A stretch of DNA of 64,000 bases from Citrobacter amalonaticus (GCF_018252635.1 NZ_JAGTXM010000008.1:20984-84983), one strand, 5' to 3'; shown: positions 28,487-37,869, numbered from the stretch's first letter. Notes: generated by a model from the sequence alone, not told the origin. A program made the numbers and translations.

Positions 28487-30649
28487 ATGGACGTTTCTTA
28501 CCTGCTCGACAGCCTCAATGATAAACAGCGCGAAGCGGTGGCCGCGCCACGAAGCAACATGCTGGTGCTCGCGGGGGCGGGGAGTGGTAAAACGCGCGTA
28601 CTGGTACACCGTATCGCCTGGCTGCTGACGGTAGAAAATAACTCGCCGTACTCGATTATGGCGGTGACCTTTACCAATAAAGCGGCGGCGGAAATGCGTC
28701 ACCGTATCGGCCAGATTATGGGCACCAGCCAGGGCGGCATGTGGGTCGGCACTTTCCACGGTCTGGCGCACCGACTGTTGCGCGCGCATCACATGGATGC
28801 GAATTTGCCGCAGGATTTCCAGATCCTCGACAGCGAAGACCAGTTGCGTCTGCTCAAGCGTCTGATTAAGGCGATGAACCTCGACGAGAAGCAGTGGCCG
28901 GCGCGTCAGGCGATGTGGTACATCAACGGGCAGAAAGACGAAGGTCTGCGCCCGCATCATATTCAGAGTTTCGGTAACCCGATTGAGCAGACCTGGCAGA
29001 AGGTGTATCAGGCTTATCAGGAAGCGTGCGATCGTGCGGGTTTAGTGGATTTTGCCGAACTGCTGCTGCGTGCGCATGAGTTGTGGCTTAACAAGCCGCA
29101 TATTCTTCAGCACTATCGCGAACGTTTCACCAATATTCTGGTGGACGAATTCCAGGATACCAACAACATCCAGTATGCCTGGGTCCGCCTGCTGGCTGGC
29201 GATACCGGTAAAGTGATGATCGTAGGCGATGACGACCAGTCAATCTACGGCTGGCGTGGCGCACAGGTTGAGAACATCCAGCGCTTCCTGAACGACTTCC
29301 CCGGCGCACAAACAATCCGCCTTGAGCAGAACTATCGCTCAACCAGCAATATCCTCAGCGCGGCGAACGCCCTGATAGAGAACAACAACGGGCGTCTGGG
29401 TAAAAAACTGTGGACCGATGGCGTAGAAGGCGAGCCGATTTCGCTTTACTGCGCGTTTAACGAACTGGATGAAGCGCGCTTTGTCGTCAACCGGATCAAA
29501 ACCTGGCAGGACAACGGCGGCGCGCTGGAGCAGTGCGCCATTCTCTACCGCAGTAACGCCCAGTCGCGAGTGCTGGAAGAAGCCTTGCTGCAGGCCAGTA
29601 TGCCGTACCGTATCTACGGTGGCATGCGCTTCTTCGAACGTCAGGAAATCAAAGACGCCCTCTCTTATCTGCGTTTGATTGCAAACCGGAATGACGACGC
29701 CGCCTTTGAACGCGTGGTGAATACCCCGACACGCGGGATTGGCGATCGGACGCTGGACGTGGTGCGCCAGGCTTCTCGCGATCGCCAGCTCACGCTGTGG
29801 CAGGCGTGTCGCGAACTGTTACAGGAAAAAGCGCTGGCCGGTCGTGCCGCCAGTGCGCTGCAACGCTTTATGGAACTCATTGACGCACTGGCGCAGGAAA
29901 CCGTCGATATGCCGCTGCACGTGCAGACTGACCGGGTGATTAAAGATTCCGGTCTGCGCATGATGTACGAGCAGGAGAAAGGCGAGAAAGGTCAGACGCG
30001 CATTGAGAACTTAGAGGAACTGGTGACGGCGACGCGCCAGTTCAGCTACAACGAAGAAGACGAAGACCTGATGCCATTGCAGGCATTTCTCTCCCATGCG
30101 GCGCTGGAAGCGGGCGAAGGGCAGGCGGATACCTGGCAGGATGCGGTACAGCTCATGACGCTACACTCGGCGAAGGGGCTGGAGTTCCCGCAGGTGTTTA
30201 TCGTCGGGATGGAAGAGGGAATGTTCCCCAGCCAGATGTCGCTGGATGAGGGCGGACGACTTGAAGAAGAGCGTCGTCTGGCTTACGTCGGCGTGACTCG
30301 TGCGATGCAAAAACTGACCTTAACCTATGCCGAAACGCGTCGACTGTATGGCAAAGAGGTGTATCACCGTCCATCACGCTTCATCGGCGAGTTACCAGAA
30401 GCGTGTGTTGAAGAGGTGCGCCTGCGTGCCACGATCAGCCGCCCGGTGAGCCATCAGCGGATGGGGACACCGATGGCGGAGAACGACACCGGCTACAAGT
30501 TGGGCCAGCGTGTACGTCATGCTAAGTTCGGTGAAGGCACCATTGTGAATCTGGAAGGCAGCGGCGAACACAGCCGGTTGCAGGTGGCTTTTCAGGGGCA
30601 GGGAATCAAGTGGCTTGTCGCCGCGTATGCGAAGCTGGAAACGGTCTGA
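28487..30649 (+). CDS. uvrD: DNA helicase II (UvrD)
   Basis: Superfamily 1A 3'-5' helicase for nucleotide excision repair and mismatch repair. It has 720 residues. Motif I (AGAGSGKT) is at residues 29-36, followed by TFTNKAAAEM (Ia), VDEFQDTN (II), GDDDQSIYGWRGA (III), EQNYRS (IV), LMTLHSAKGLEF (V) and VGVTRA (VI). The C-terminal RNA-polymerase-interacting tail ends AAYAKLETV. The ATG at 28487 gives the family start MDVSYLLD; a GTG two codons earlier is less likely. Controlled by the promoter and LexA box noted upstream. Confidence 0.98.
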   Translation: MDVSYLLDSLNDKQREAVAAPRSNMLVLAGAGSGKTRVLVHRIAWLLTVENNSPYSIMAVTFTNKAAAEMRHRIGQIMGTSQGGMWVGTFHGLAHRLLRAHHMDANLPQDFQILDSEDQLRLLKRLIKAMNLDEKQWPARQAMWYINGQKDEGLRPHHIQSFGNPIEQTWQKVYQAYQEACDRAGLVDFAELLLRAHELWLNKPHILQHYRERFTNILVDEFQDTNNIQYAWVRLLAGDTGKVMIVGDDDQSIYGWRGAQVENIQRFLNDFPGAQTIRLEQNYRSTSNILSAANALIENNNGRLGKKLWTDGVEGEPISLYCAFNELDEARFVVNRIKTWQDNGGALEQCAILYRSNAQSRVLEEALLQASMPYRIYGGMRFFERQEIKDALSYLRLIANRNDDAAFERVVNTPTRGIGDRTLDVVRQASRDRQLTLWQACRELLQEKALAGRAASALQRFMELIDALAQETVDMPLHVQTDRVIKDSGLRMMYEQEKGEKGQTRIENLEELVTATRQFSYNEEDEDLMPLQAFLSHAALEAGEGQADTWQDAVQLMTLHSAKGLEFPQVFIVGMEEGMFPSQMSLDEGGRLEEERRLAYVGVTRAMQKLTLTYAETRRLYGKEVYHRPSRFIGELPEACVEEVRLRATISRPVSHQRMGTPMAENDTGYKLGQRVRHAKFGEGTIVNLEGSGEHSRLQVAFQGQGIKWLVAAYAKLETV

Positions 30650-30669
30650 TTGCTCTAACCGGTTGATTT

Positions 30670-30743
30670 GTAGGCCTGATAAGACGAAGCCGTCATCCGG
30701 CATTGTATTATCGCCTGATGACATTGCGCTTATCAGGCCTACG
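30670..30743. repeat. REP pair (BIME) between uvrD and corA
   Basis: Two REP palindromes in inverted orientation: GTAGGCCTGATAAGACGAAG... at 30670-30702 and its inverted partner ending CTTATCAGGCCTACG at 30743. The uvrD-corA gap (30650-31128) holds this pair, the corA promoter region and the corA leader; yigE, found here in E. coli K-12, is absent. Confidence 0.88.
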
Positions 30744-30917
30744 ATTTTGCATCGTCACATTCCCGCTTAATATTCTGAAATCATAGATAAATACCCCCCC
30801 TCTGCTAACCTTTTTACATAAGGGGAAATTATTACTTTTTCGCGTTTCGTTGCGTGTTGACGGCAAATTTTTGCTGGCGTAACATGCGCGCACGATTACG
30901 CTAAGAGGACATTCGCC

Positions 30918-30974
30918 TTGGACACACCCAGTAGATACTGGCTCATTATCCTGTCATCCAGGATCAACTCCTAA
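30918..30974 (+). CDS. corL: Candidate corA leader peptide (CorL-like)
   Basis: An 18-codon frame starts with TTG at 30918 behind a good ribosome site (AGAGGA at 30904-30909, 8 bp spacing) and ends with TAA at 30972-30974. In Salmonella a short leader ORF corL controls Rho access to the corA leader in response to magnesium. Position, size and ribosome site fit that model, but I did not compare the peptide with the Salmonella one. The stop codon is part of the hairpin at 30971-31002. Confidence 0.55.
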   Translation: MDTPSRYWLIILSSRINS

Positions 30975-31002
30975 GGCTATCCCTTTTTGCTGATAGCCTT
31001 AG
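30971..31002 (+). promoter_or_regulatory. corA leader hairpin
   Basis: A perfect 11-bp inverted repeat CTAAGGCTATC / GATAGCCTTAG (30971-30981 and 30992-31002) with a T-rich 10-nt loop. The left arm contains the stop codon of the candidate leader peptide, so a ribosome ending there would melt the hairpin. No T-run follows, so it is not an ordinary intrinsic terminator. Confidence 0.7.
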
Positions 31003-31128
31003 CGGTTGTCAGCGACCTTCTCTATTTTCCCGTCGCGCTGAGTCAGGCTGTTTAATGGTCTGAAACCCAATTTGTTTCTGTGTGCCCACCGAACTGTCCG
31101 ATATTTTTAAGCATTGGGAGTCCCGGTC

Positions 31129-32079
31129 ATGCTGAGCGCATTTCAACTGGAAAATAACCGACTCACCCGGCTGGAAGTCGAAGAGTCACAAACGCTGATT
31201 GATGCCGTCTGGGTCGACCTGGTCGAACCGGACGACGACGAGCGGCTACGCGTACAATCTGAGCTGGGCCAGAGCCTGGCGACCCGTCCTGAACTGGAAG
31301 ACATCGAAGCTTCCGCCCGTTTCTTCGAAGATGAAGACGGTCTGCACATCCACTCCTTTTTCTTCTTCGAAGATGCGGAAGACCACGCGGGTAACTCCAC
31401 CGTGGCATTCACCATTCGCGATGGCCGCTTGTTTACCCTGCGTGAGCGTGAGCTGCCCGCGTTTCGTCTGTATCGTATGCGTGCCCGTAGCCAGGCGATG
31501 GTTGACGGTAACGCTTATGAACTGCTGTTGGACTTGTTCGAAACCAAAATCGAACAGCTGGCGGATGAAATTGAAAACATCTACAGCGATCTGGAAGAGT
31601 TGAGTCGGGTGATTATGGAAGGTCATCAGGGCGATGAGTATGACGAAGCGCTCTCCACCCTGGCGGAACTGGAAGATATCGGCTGGAAAGTCCGTTTGTG
31701 TCTGATGGATACCCAGCGCGCGCTGAACTTCCTGGTCCGCAAGGCGCGTTTGCCGGGCGGACAACTGGAACAGGCCCGCGAAATCCTGCGAGATATCGAA
31801 TCCCTGCTGCCGCATAACGAATCCCTGTTCCAGAAAGTGAACTTTCTGATGCAGGCGGCGATGGGCTTTATCAATATCGAACAGAACCGCATCATCAAGA
31901 TCTTCTCGGTGGTCTCCGTGGTCTTCCTGCCGCCGACGCTGGTGGCCTCCAGCTATGGGATGAACTTTGAGTTTATGCCGGAACTGAAGTGGAGCTTTGG
32001 CTACCCGGGCGCGATTATCTTTATGCTGCTCGCCGGTCTGGCGCCGTACCTGTACTTTAAACGCAAGAACTGGCTATGA
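31129..32079 (+). CDS. corA: Magnesium/cobalt/nickel channel CorA
   Basis: Pentameric inner-membrane Mg2+ channel of 316 residues. The large cytoplasmic N-terminal domain is followed by the long stalk helix and two C-terminal membrane helices. The signature GMN motif lies in [10 protein letters not shown] after the first helix, and the basic end KRKNWL is present. The ATG at 31129 gives the family start [16 protein letters not shown]; an in-frame GTG or ATG farther up would add a few unlike residues. A long structured leader precedes it. Confidence 0.98.
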   Translation: MLSAFQLENNRLTRLEVEESQTLIDAVWVDLVEPDDDERLRVQSELGQSLATRPELEDIEASARFFEDEDGLHIHSFFFFEDAEDHAGNSTVAFTIRDGRLFTLRERELPAFRLYRMRARSQAMVDGNAYELLLDLFETKIEQLADEIENIYSDLEELSRVIMEGHQGDEYDEALSTLAELEDIGWKVRLCLMDTQRALNFLVRKARLPGGQLEQAREILRDIESLLPHNESLFQKVNFLMQAAMGFINIEQNRIIKIFSVVSVVFLPPTLVASSYGMNFEFMPELKWSFGYPGAIIFMLLAGLAPYLYFKRKNWL

Positions 32080-32085
32080 TTGTCA

Positions 32086-32162
32086 TGCCGGATGGCGCTG
32101 CGCTTATCCGGCCTACGATGATGAACTTTTTGTAGGCCGGATAAGCGCAGCGCCATCCGGCA
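32086..32162. repeat. REP pair (BIME) between corA and rarD, perfect palindrome
   Basis: Two 31-bp REP arms (32086-32116 and 32132-32162) are exact reverse complements of each other around a 15-bp spacer. They fill the 88-bp gap between convergent corA and rarD, and RNA from either side would form a very stable hairpin. E. coli K-12 carries yigF and yigG in this gap; they are absent. Confidence 0.93.
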
Positions 32163-32167
32163 ATCCC

Positions 32168-33061
32168 CTAACTCCGATGTCCTCGTCTTTGCGTATAAAT
32201 CGCATCCGTCACGAAGATCGCCAGCGCGACCCAGATAAAAGCGAAGGTCACCATTTTATCCGATCCTGGCACTTCGCCGTAGAACGTCACGGCCAGCAGG
32301 AACATCAGCGTCGGGCCGATATACTGGAAGAAGCCCAACGTGGAAAGCCGCAGGCGCGTCGCCGCGCCTGTGAAGCACAGTAGCGGCACCGTGGTCACCA
32401 CCCCGGCGGCAATCAACAGCAGGTTGAGCGACATCGGGTTCTGCCCCATATGGCTCGTTGAGCTGTCGGCGATACCGAACAGGTAGATCGCGGCAACGGG
32501 CAACAGCCACAGGGTCTCCACTAACATCCCGGTTTGCGCTTCAACGGCGATTTTCTTGCGTACCAGACCGTAAAACGCAAAACTGAACGCCAGCCCCAGG
32601 GCAATTACCGGTAGTGAACCAAAGGTCCAGAGCTGAACCAGCACACCGCATACCGCCAGAATCACCGCCAGCCACTGCATCCGGCGAAAGCGTTCGCCGA
32701 GGAAAATCATCCCCAGGAGAATGTTCACCAATGGGTTGATAAAGTAACCCAGGCTGGCTTCCAGCATATGGTGGTTGTTTACCGCCCAGATAAATAGCAG
32801 CCAGTTACCCCCCACGAGTACCGCCGAGAGCGCCAGCAGGAAGATCTTCTTCGGCGTTTGTAGTAGCGCTTTCACGCTCGACCACTGACGACTGATGCTG
32901 ATCAACACTACCATAAAGAAAAACGACCAGATCACGCGATGAGTCAGGATTTCATCTGCGGGGACGTAATAAATTAGCTTGAAGTACGCCGGAGCGATCC
33001 CCCAAATAAAATAGGCGGCAAGCGCGAGTAACACGCCCAGCCGCGTTTGTTTTGCATCCAT
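32168..33061 (-). CDS. rarD: EamA/DMT-family transporter RarD
   Basis: Inner-membrane protein of 297 residues with 10 predicted helices in two EamA repeats, a member of the drug/metabolite transporter superfamily. The segment LAAYFIWGIAPAYFKL is typical of RarD. E. coli RarD was linked by name to chloramphenicol resistance, but its substrate is not established. It is convergent with corA. yigI lies 43 bp upstream on the same strand. Confidence 0.93.
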   Translation of the reverse strand: MDAKQTRLGVLLALAAYFIWGIAPAYFKLIYYVPADEILTHRVIWSFFFMVVLISISRQWSSVKALLQTPKKIFLLALSAVLVGGNWLLFIWAVNNHHMLEASLGYFINPLVNILLGMIFLGERFRRMQWLAVILAVCGVLVQLWTFGSLPVIALGLAFSFAFYGLVRKKIAVEAQTGMLVETLWLLPVAAIYLFGIADSSTSHMGQNPMSLNLLLIAAGVVTTVPLLCFTGAATRLRLSTLGFFQYIGPTLMFLLAVTFYGEVPGSDKMVTFAFIWVALAIFVTDAIYTQRRGHRS

Positions 33062-33104
33062 CGGGAAAACTCATGTTTGAAATGTAACAACAGTTTACCT
33101 GTTT

Positions 33105-33572
33105 TTACCCCACCATATAAGTGGCGGTGGCGCTGGCAATATAAAGCTGCTCTTCGTTGTGCAATTCCACGCGTGCGACGGCGACTTTATTCCCGGCGCG
33201 CAACAGACTGCTGGTGGCGGTAAAGCGATTGCCCCGACCCGGGCGCAGGTAGTCTACGCGCAGATCGATGGTCCCCATACGGGACAGTCGCTGGCGCAGT
33301 TCGTCTTCACTGATGGTTTCATGGCGCGTCAGGGTACTGCCGACGCACACCAGTCCGGCAGCCACATCCAGAGCCGAGGCAATCACCCCGCCATGCAGAA
33401 TGCTCTGCGCCCAGTTTCCGACCATCATTGGCTGATTATTAAAGGCCAGTTGGGCAAATTCTTTTTCGTAGCGTTCCAGCTCCAGCCCCAAAGCCCGATT
33501 AAACGGCATGTGATAGACAAACATTTCACCCACGAGCTTCAGGGCTTGCTCAGCAGTCAGTACGGCAGACAT
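33105..33572 (-). CDS. yigI: Hotdog-fold thioesterase YigI
   Basis: Protein of 155 residues in the hotdog thioesterase group (PaaI-like). The segment [24 protein letters not shown] includes the HGG motif around which the catalytic site forms in this family. E. coli YigI has been reported as a medium- to long-chain acyl-CoA thioesterase. It is divergent from pldA and upstream of rarD. Confidence 0.9.
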   Translation of the reverse strand: MSAVLTAEQALKLVGEMFVYHMPFNRALGLELERYEKEFAQLAFNNQPMMVGNWAQSILHGGVIASALDVAAGLVCVGSTLTRHETISEDELRQRLSRMGTIDLRVDYLRPGRGNRFTATSSLLRAGNKVAVARVELHNEEQLYIASATATYMVG

Positions 33573-33736
33573 ACGATTTCAACACTCCAATGGTTAATGG
33601 AATGTTGATGTTATGCTTCTTAAATGTTGTTTTCCACTTTAAGACGGGATAACTAACGAGGAGGTGTGTAAATATGTAAAATGGTCGGCAGAATAATAGA
33701 CAAATCAAAAATTTTTCGTTCAGGAGAACAACAAGA

Positions 33737-34606
33737 ATGCGGGCGATTCTGGCTTGGTTGCTACCAGCAGCAATGCTGCCGCTGACGGCGTATGCGCAAG
33801 AGGCGACAGTGAAAGAGGTTCATGATGCACCCGCGGTGCGGGGCAGTATTATCGCCAATATGCTGCAGGAGCATGATAATCCTTTTACGCTTTACCCCTA
33901 CGACACGAACTACCTGATCTACACCAACACCAGCGACATGAACAAAGAAGCGATTAGTTCCTACAACTGGTCCGAAAACGCCCGCAAAGATGAAGTGAAG
34001 TTCCAGTTGAGTCTGGCGTTTCCGATCTGGCGAGGAATTGTGGGGCCAAACTCGGTTCTGGGCGCTTCTTATACGCAGAAGTCCTGGTGGCAGCTCTCCA
34101 ACACAGAAGAGTCTTCGCCATTTCGTGAAACCAACTATGAACCGCAGCTGTTCCTGGGTTTTGCGACGGATTATCGCGTTGCCGGATGGACGCTGCGCGA
34201 CGTGGAAATGGGTTACAACCATGATTCGAACGGGCGTTCCGATCCGACATCACGCAGTTGGAACCGTCTTTACACGCGCCTGATGGCGGAAAACGGCAAC
34301 TGGCTGGTGGAGGTTAAACCGTGGTATGTCATCGGCAGTACCGACGACAACCCGGATATCACCAAATACATGGGCTATTATCAGCTTAAGGTCGGCTATC
34401 ATCTGGGTGATGCGGTACTGAGCGCGAAAGGCCAGTACAACTGGAACACCGGTTATGGCGGCGCGGAACTGGGGCTGAGTTATCCGATGACGAAGCATAT
34501 TCGTCTCTATACCCAGGTGTATAGCGGATACGGCGAATCGCTGATCGACTATAACTTTAATCAGACGCGTGTCGGCGTGGGCGTCATGCTCAACGATATC
34601 TTCTGA
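33737..34606 (+). CDS. pldA: Outer-membrane phospholipase A (OMPLA)
   Basis: Beta-barrel phospholipase that degrades phospholipids misplaced in the outer leaflet. The precursor has 289 residues: a signal peptide ending PLTAYA before Q21, then a 12-strand barrel ending in the aromatic motif GVMLNDIF. The catalytic set is complete: H162, S164 and N176 (precursor numbering) in YNHDSNGRSDPTSRSWNR. A ribosome site (AGGAGA at 33721-33726) precedes the ATG. A second, stronger AGGAGG upstream faces only a start-stop codon pair. Confidence 0.97.
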   Translation: MRAILAWLLPAAMLPLTAYAQEATVKEVHDAPAVRGSIIANMLQEHDNPFTLYPYDTNYLIYTNTSDMNKEAISSYNWSENARKDEVKFQLSLAFPIWRGIVGPNSVLGASYTQKSWWQLSNTEESSPFRETNYEPQLFLGFATDYRVAGWTLRDVEMGYNHDSNGRSDPTSRSWNRLYTRLMAENGNWLVEVKPWYVIGSTDDNPDITKYMGYYQLKVGYHLGDAVLSAKGQYNWNTGYGGAELGLSYPMTKHIRLYTQVYSGYGESLIDYNFNQTRVGVGVMLNDIF

Positions 34607-34642
34607 CCGATGATTGTGTTTTAAACATTGCAGTTTCTTCCT

Positions 34643-34673
34643 CAGGCGCTGAAAATAGCGCCTGTTTTGATTT
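34643..34673 (+). terminator. Intrinsic terminator of pldA
   Basis: Perfect 8-bp stem CAGGCGCT / AGCGCCTG (34643-34650, 34657-34664), loop GAAAAT, followed by TTTTGATTT. It separates pldA from recQ, whose start is 18 bp beyond. Confidence 0.85.
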
Positions 34674-34690
34674 AAGCGAACGGGGTTAAT

Positions 34691-36520
34691 GTGGCGCAGG
34701 CGGAAGTGTTGAATCTGGAGTCAGGGGCTAAGCAGGTTTTGCAGGAAACCTTTGGCTACCAACAGTTTCGCCCGGGTCAGGAAGCGATTATCGACACCGT
34801 TGTTTCGGGACGCGACTGCCTGGTCGTGATGCCGACCGGGGGCGGAAAATCCTTGTGCTATCAAATCCCCGCCTTATTGCTCAACGGCCTGACAGTGGTC
34901 GTTTCACCGCTTATTTCCCTGATGAAAGATCAGGTCGATCAGTTGCTGGCGAACGGCGTGGCGGCGGCGTGTCTGAACTCGACGCAAACGCGCGAACAGC
35001 AGCTTGAGGTGATGGCGGGTTGTCGAACCGGGCAAATTCGCCTGCTGTATATCGCGCCTGAACGCCTGATGCTGGACAACTTTCTTGAACATCTGGCGCA
35101 CTGGAATCCGGTACTGCTGGCCGTGGACGAAGCGCACTGCATCTCACAGTGGGGACACGACTTCCGCCCGGAATATGCCGCTCTGGGCCAGCTCAGACAG
35201 CGTTTTCCTGCCCTGCCGTTTGTGGCGCTGACCGCCACCGCCGATGAAACCACGCGGCTGGATATTGTTCGCCTGCTTGGGCTGAACGATCCCTTAATCC
35301 AGATCAGCAGCTTTGACCGCCCGAACATCCGCTACATGTTGATGGAGAAGTTTAAACCGCTCGATCAGCTCATGCGTTATGTTCAGGAGCAACGCGGTAA
35401 GTCCGGCATTATTTACTGCAACAGTCGTGCAAAGGTGGAAGACACCGCCGCGCGTCTGCAAAGTCGAGGCATTAGCGCTGCGGCGTACCATGCCGGACTA
35501 GAAAATGATATTCGCGCCGACGTGCAGGAAAAATTTCAGCGCGACGATCTGCAAATCGTCGTCGCGACTGTCGCTTTCGGTATGGGGATCAATAAACCCA
35601 ACGTGCGCTTTGTGGTGCATTTCGATATTCCGCGCAACATTGAATCCTACTATCAGGAAACGGGTCGTGCCGGGCGTGACGGTCTGCCAGCGGAGGCAAT
35701 GCTGTTTTACGATCCGGCGGATATGGCCTGGCTGCGACGCTGCCTGGAAGAGAAACCGCAAGGGCAATTACAGGATATTGAACGGCATAAGCTAAATGCG
35801 ATGGGAGCGTTTGCCGAGGCGCAAACCTGCCGTCGTCTGGTGCTTCTGAACTACTTTGGCGAGGGGCGTCAGGAGCCGTGCGGTAACTGCGATATCTGTC
35901 TCGATCCACCGAAACAGTATGATGGCGTGAAGGACGCGCAGATTGCGCTCTCAACCATTGGTCGGGTAAATCAGCGCTTTGGGATGGGTTACGTGGTGGA
36001 AGTGATTCGCGGAGCGAACAGCCAGCGCATTCGTGAGCTCGGCCATGACAAGCTCAAAGTGTACGGTATGGGACGCGAGCAGAGCCACGAGCACTGGGTG
36101 AGCGTGATCCGCCAGTTGATTCACCTGGGCTTCGTTACTCAGAATATCGCCCAGCATTCCGCGCTACAGCTCACCGACGCTTCACGTCCGGTGCTGCGCG
36201 GCGAGGTCGCTCTGCAACTCGCTGTGCCGCGTATTGTCGCGCTGAAACCACGGGTGATGCAGAAATCGTTTGGTGGCAATTACGATCGCAAACTGTTCGC
36301 CAAACTGCGCAAGCTGCGTAAAGCCATTGCCGATGAAGAGAACATCCCGCCGTACGTCGTCTTTAACGATGCCACGTTAATTGAGATGGCGGAACAGATG
36401 CCGGTTTCCGCGAGCGAAATGCTCAGCGTTAACGGCGTGGGCATGCGTAAACTGGAGCGCTTCGGCAAAGAATTTATGGCGCTTATCCGCGCTCATGTCG
36501 ATGGTGACGACGAACAGTAG
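34691..36520 (+). CDS. recQ: ATP-dependent DNA helicase RecQ
   Basis: Superfamily 2 3'-5' helicase of the RecF pathway, 609 residues. It has motif I MPTGGGKS, motif II VDEAHCISQWGHDFRP, the aromatic-rich loop beside it, and motif VI QETGRAGRDG. The RecQ zinc-binding cysteines are in EAQTCRRLVLLNYFGE and PCGNCDICLDPP. A winged-helix domain and a C-terminal HRDC domain follow. The start is GTG at 34691, and the length is the same as the E. coli protein. Confidence 0.98.
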   Translation: MAQAEVLNLESGAKQVLQETFGYQQFRPGQEAIIDTVVSGRDCLVVMPTGGGKSLCYQIPALLLNGLTVVVSPLISLMKDQVDQLLANGVAAACLNSTQTREQQLEVMAGCRTGQIRLLYIAPERLMLDNFLEHLAHWNPVLLAVDEAHCISQWGHDFRPEYAALGQLRQRFPALPFVALTATADETTRLDIVRLLGLNDPLIQISSFDRPNIRYMLMEKFKPLDQLMRYVQEQRGKSGIIYCNSRAKVEDTAARLQSRGISAAAYHAGLENDIRADVQEKFQRDDLQIVVATVAFGMGINKPNVRFVVHFDIPRNIESYYQETGRAGRDGLPAEAMLFYDPADMAWLRRCLEEKPQGQLQDIERHKLNAMGAFAEAQTCRRLVLLNYFGEGRQEPCGNCDICLDPPKQYDGVKDAQIALSTIGRVNQRFGMGYVVEVIRGANSQRIRELGHDKLKVYGMGREQSHEHWVSVIRQLIHLGFVTQNIAQHSALQLTDASRPVLRGEVALQLAVPRIVALKPRVMQKSFGGNYDRKLFAKLRKLRKAIADEENIPPYVVFNDATLIEMAEQMPVSASEMLSVNGVGMRKLERFGKEFMALIRAHVDGDDEQ

Positions 36521-36585
36521 TCAGCCAGACAAAAAAGTGCCAGGATGGTGACTCACTGAACTGTTTCCCCCGCGAGTATTTCATC

Positions 36586-37206
36586 ATGTTAATGTTATTT
36601 CTCACCGTGGCGATGGTGCACATTGTGGCACTGATGAGCCCGGGGCCGGATTTCTTTTTCGTCTCGCAGACGGCGGTCAGCCGCTCGCGCAAAGAAGCGA
36701 TGATGGGCGTGCTCGGCATTACCTGTGGTGTCATGGTCTGGGCGGGCATTGCGCTGCTCGGCCTGCATTTGATCATCGAAAAAATGGCCTGGCTACACAC
36801 CATCATTATGGTGGGTGGCGGCCTGTATCTGTGCTGGATGGGCTACCAGATGCTGCGCGGCGCGTTGAAAAAGCAGGATGTTGCCGCACCCACGCCGCAG
36901 GTTGAGCTGGCGCAAAGCGGCCGCAGTTTCCTAAAAGGTTTACTGACGAACCTGGCTAACCCGAAAGCCATCATCTACTTCGGTTCGGTCTTTTCTCTGT
37001 TTGTCGGCGACAGCGTCGGTACTGCCGCACGCTGGGGGATTTTCGTGCTGATTATCGTTGAGACTTTCGCGTGGTTTACCGTCGTGGCGAGTCTTTTTGC
37101 GCTGCCGAAAATGCGTCGTGGGTATCAGCGGCTGGCAAAATGGATCGACGGTTTTGCCGGAGCGTTGTTTGCCGGTTTCGGCATTCATCTGATCATTTCA
37201 CGCTAA
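36586..37206 (+). CDS. rhtC: Threonine exporter RhtC
   Basis: LysE-family amino acid exporter of 206 residues with six predicted helices. The family signature is HIVALMSPGPDFFFVSQTAVSRSRKEA near the N-terminus. It lies 65 bp after recQ and is convergent with rhtB, a paralogue of the same family. Confidence 0.95.
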   Translation: MLMLFLTVAMVHIVALMSPGPDFFFVSQTAVSRSRKEAMMGVLGITCGVMVWAGIALLGLHLIIEKMAWLHTIIMVGGGLYLCWMGYQMLRGALKKQDVAAPTPQVELAQSGRSFLKGLLTNLANPKAIIYFGSVFSLFVGDSVGTAARWGIFVLIIVETFAWFTVVASLFALPKMRRGYQRLAKWIDGFAGALFAGFGIHLIISR

Positions 37207-37212
37207 GGCTAC

Positions 37213-37242
37213 GTGCCGGATACGCGCCAGACGCTATCCGGC
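37213..37242. repeat. REP-like element between rhtC and rhtB
   Basis: A short palindrome GTGCCGGATACGCGCCAGAC...CTATCCGGCA between convergent rhtC and rhtB, a diverged single REP. Confidence 0.6.
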
Positions 37243-37248
37243 AACCCG

Positions 37249-37869
37249 TCAGGCGTGGCGCGCCGACGCCAGCAGTGCCCCCACCAGCATGAACAGTGAA
37301 CCGAAGACTTTATTCAACGCCTTCATCTGTTTCGGTCCTTTGATCCACAACGCGATACGCTGCGCCAGCGTGGCATAGCCGATCATTACCACGATATCGA
37401 CCATAATAGTGGTCACGCCGAGCACGATATACTGCATCAGCTGTGGTTCTTTTGGCATCACGAACTGTGGGAAAAGGGCCGCCAGAAAGACAATGCTTTT
37501 GGGGTTCGTCAGGTTGACGAAGACCGCGCGTTTAAACAGGCGACCGCGCGACTGGGTCTGGGCCATGGTATTGAGATCAATGGCCCCGGCGGCGCGCCAT
37601 TGCTGGATGCCTAACCAAATCAGATAGGCAGCGCCCGCCCATTTCAGTACCTCAAAGGCGATGACGGAGCGTGAAAACAGGGTGCCCAGACCAACGCCGA
37701 CCAGGACGATATGAATGCCCAGTCCGGCCTGCAACCCGGCAATTGACGCCGCAGCCCCGCGATAGCCATGATTGATGGAAGTTGTCATGGTGTTGATGGC
37801 GCCAGAGCCTGGTGAAAGGCTCAAAATTATGGATGTCAGCAGGTAGGCAAACCACCATTCGAAGGTCAT
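37249..37869 (-). CDS. rhtB: Homoserine/homoserine lactone exporter RhtB
   Basis: LysE-family exporter of 206 residues with six predicted helices. The signature [24 protein letters not shown] is near the N-terminus and [21 protein letters not shown] in the second half. In E. coli it exports homoserine and its lactone. Convergent with rhtC and divergent from pldB. Confidence 0.95.
   Translation of the reverse strand: MTFEWWFAYLLTSIILSLSPGSGAINTMTTSINHGYRGAAASIAGLQAGLGIHIVLVGVGLGTLFSRSVIAFEVLKWAGAAYLIWLGIQQWRAAGAIDLNTMAQTQSRGRLFKRAVFVNLTNPKSIVFLAALFPQFVMPKEPQLMQYIVLGVTTIMVDIVVMIGYATLAQRIALWIKGPKQMKALNKVFGSLFMLVGALLASARHA

Noticed and set aside
30670-30743. Regularly spaced palindromes that could suggest a CRISPR array
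   Set aside because: They are REP pairs: two inverted copies with no unique spacers and no repeat array. The same applies to the other REP sites in this window.
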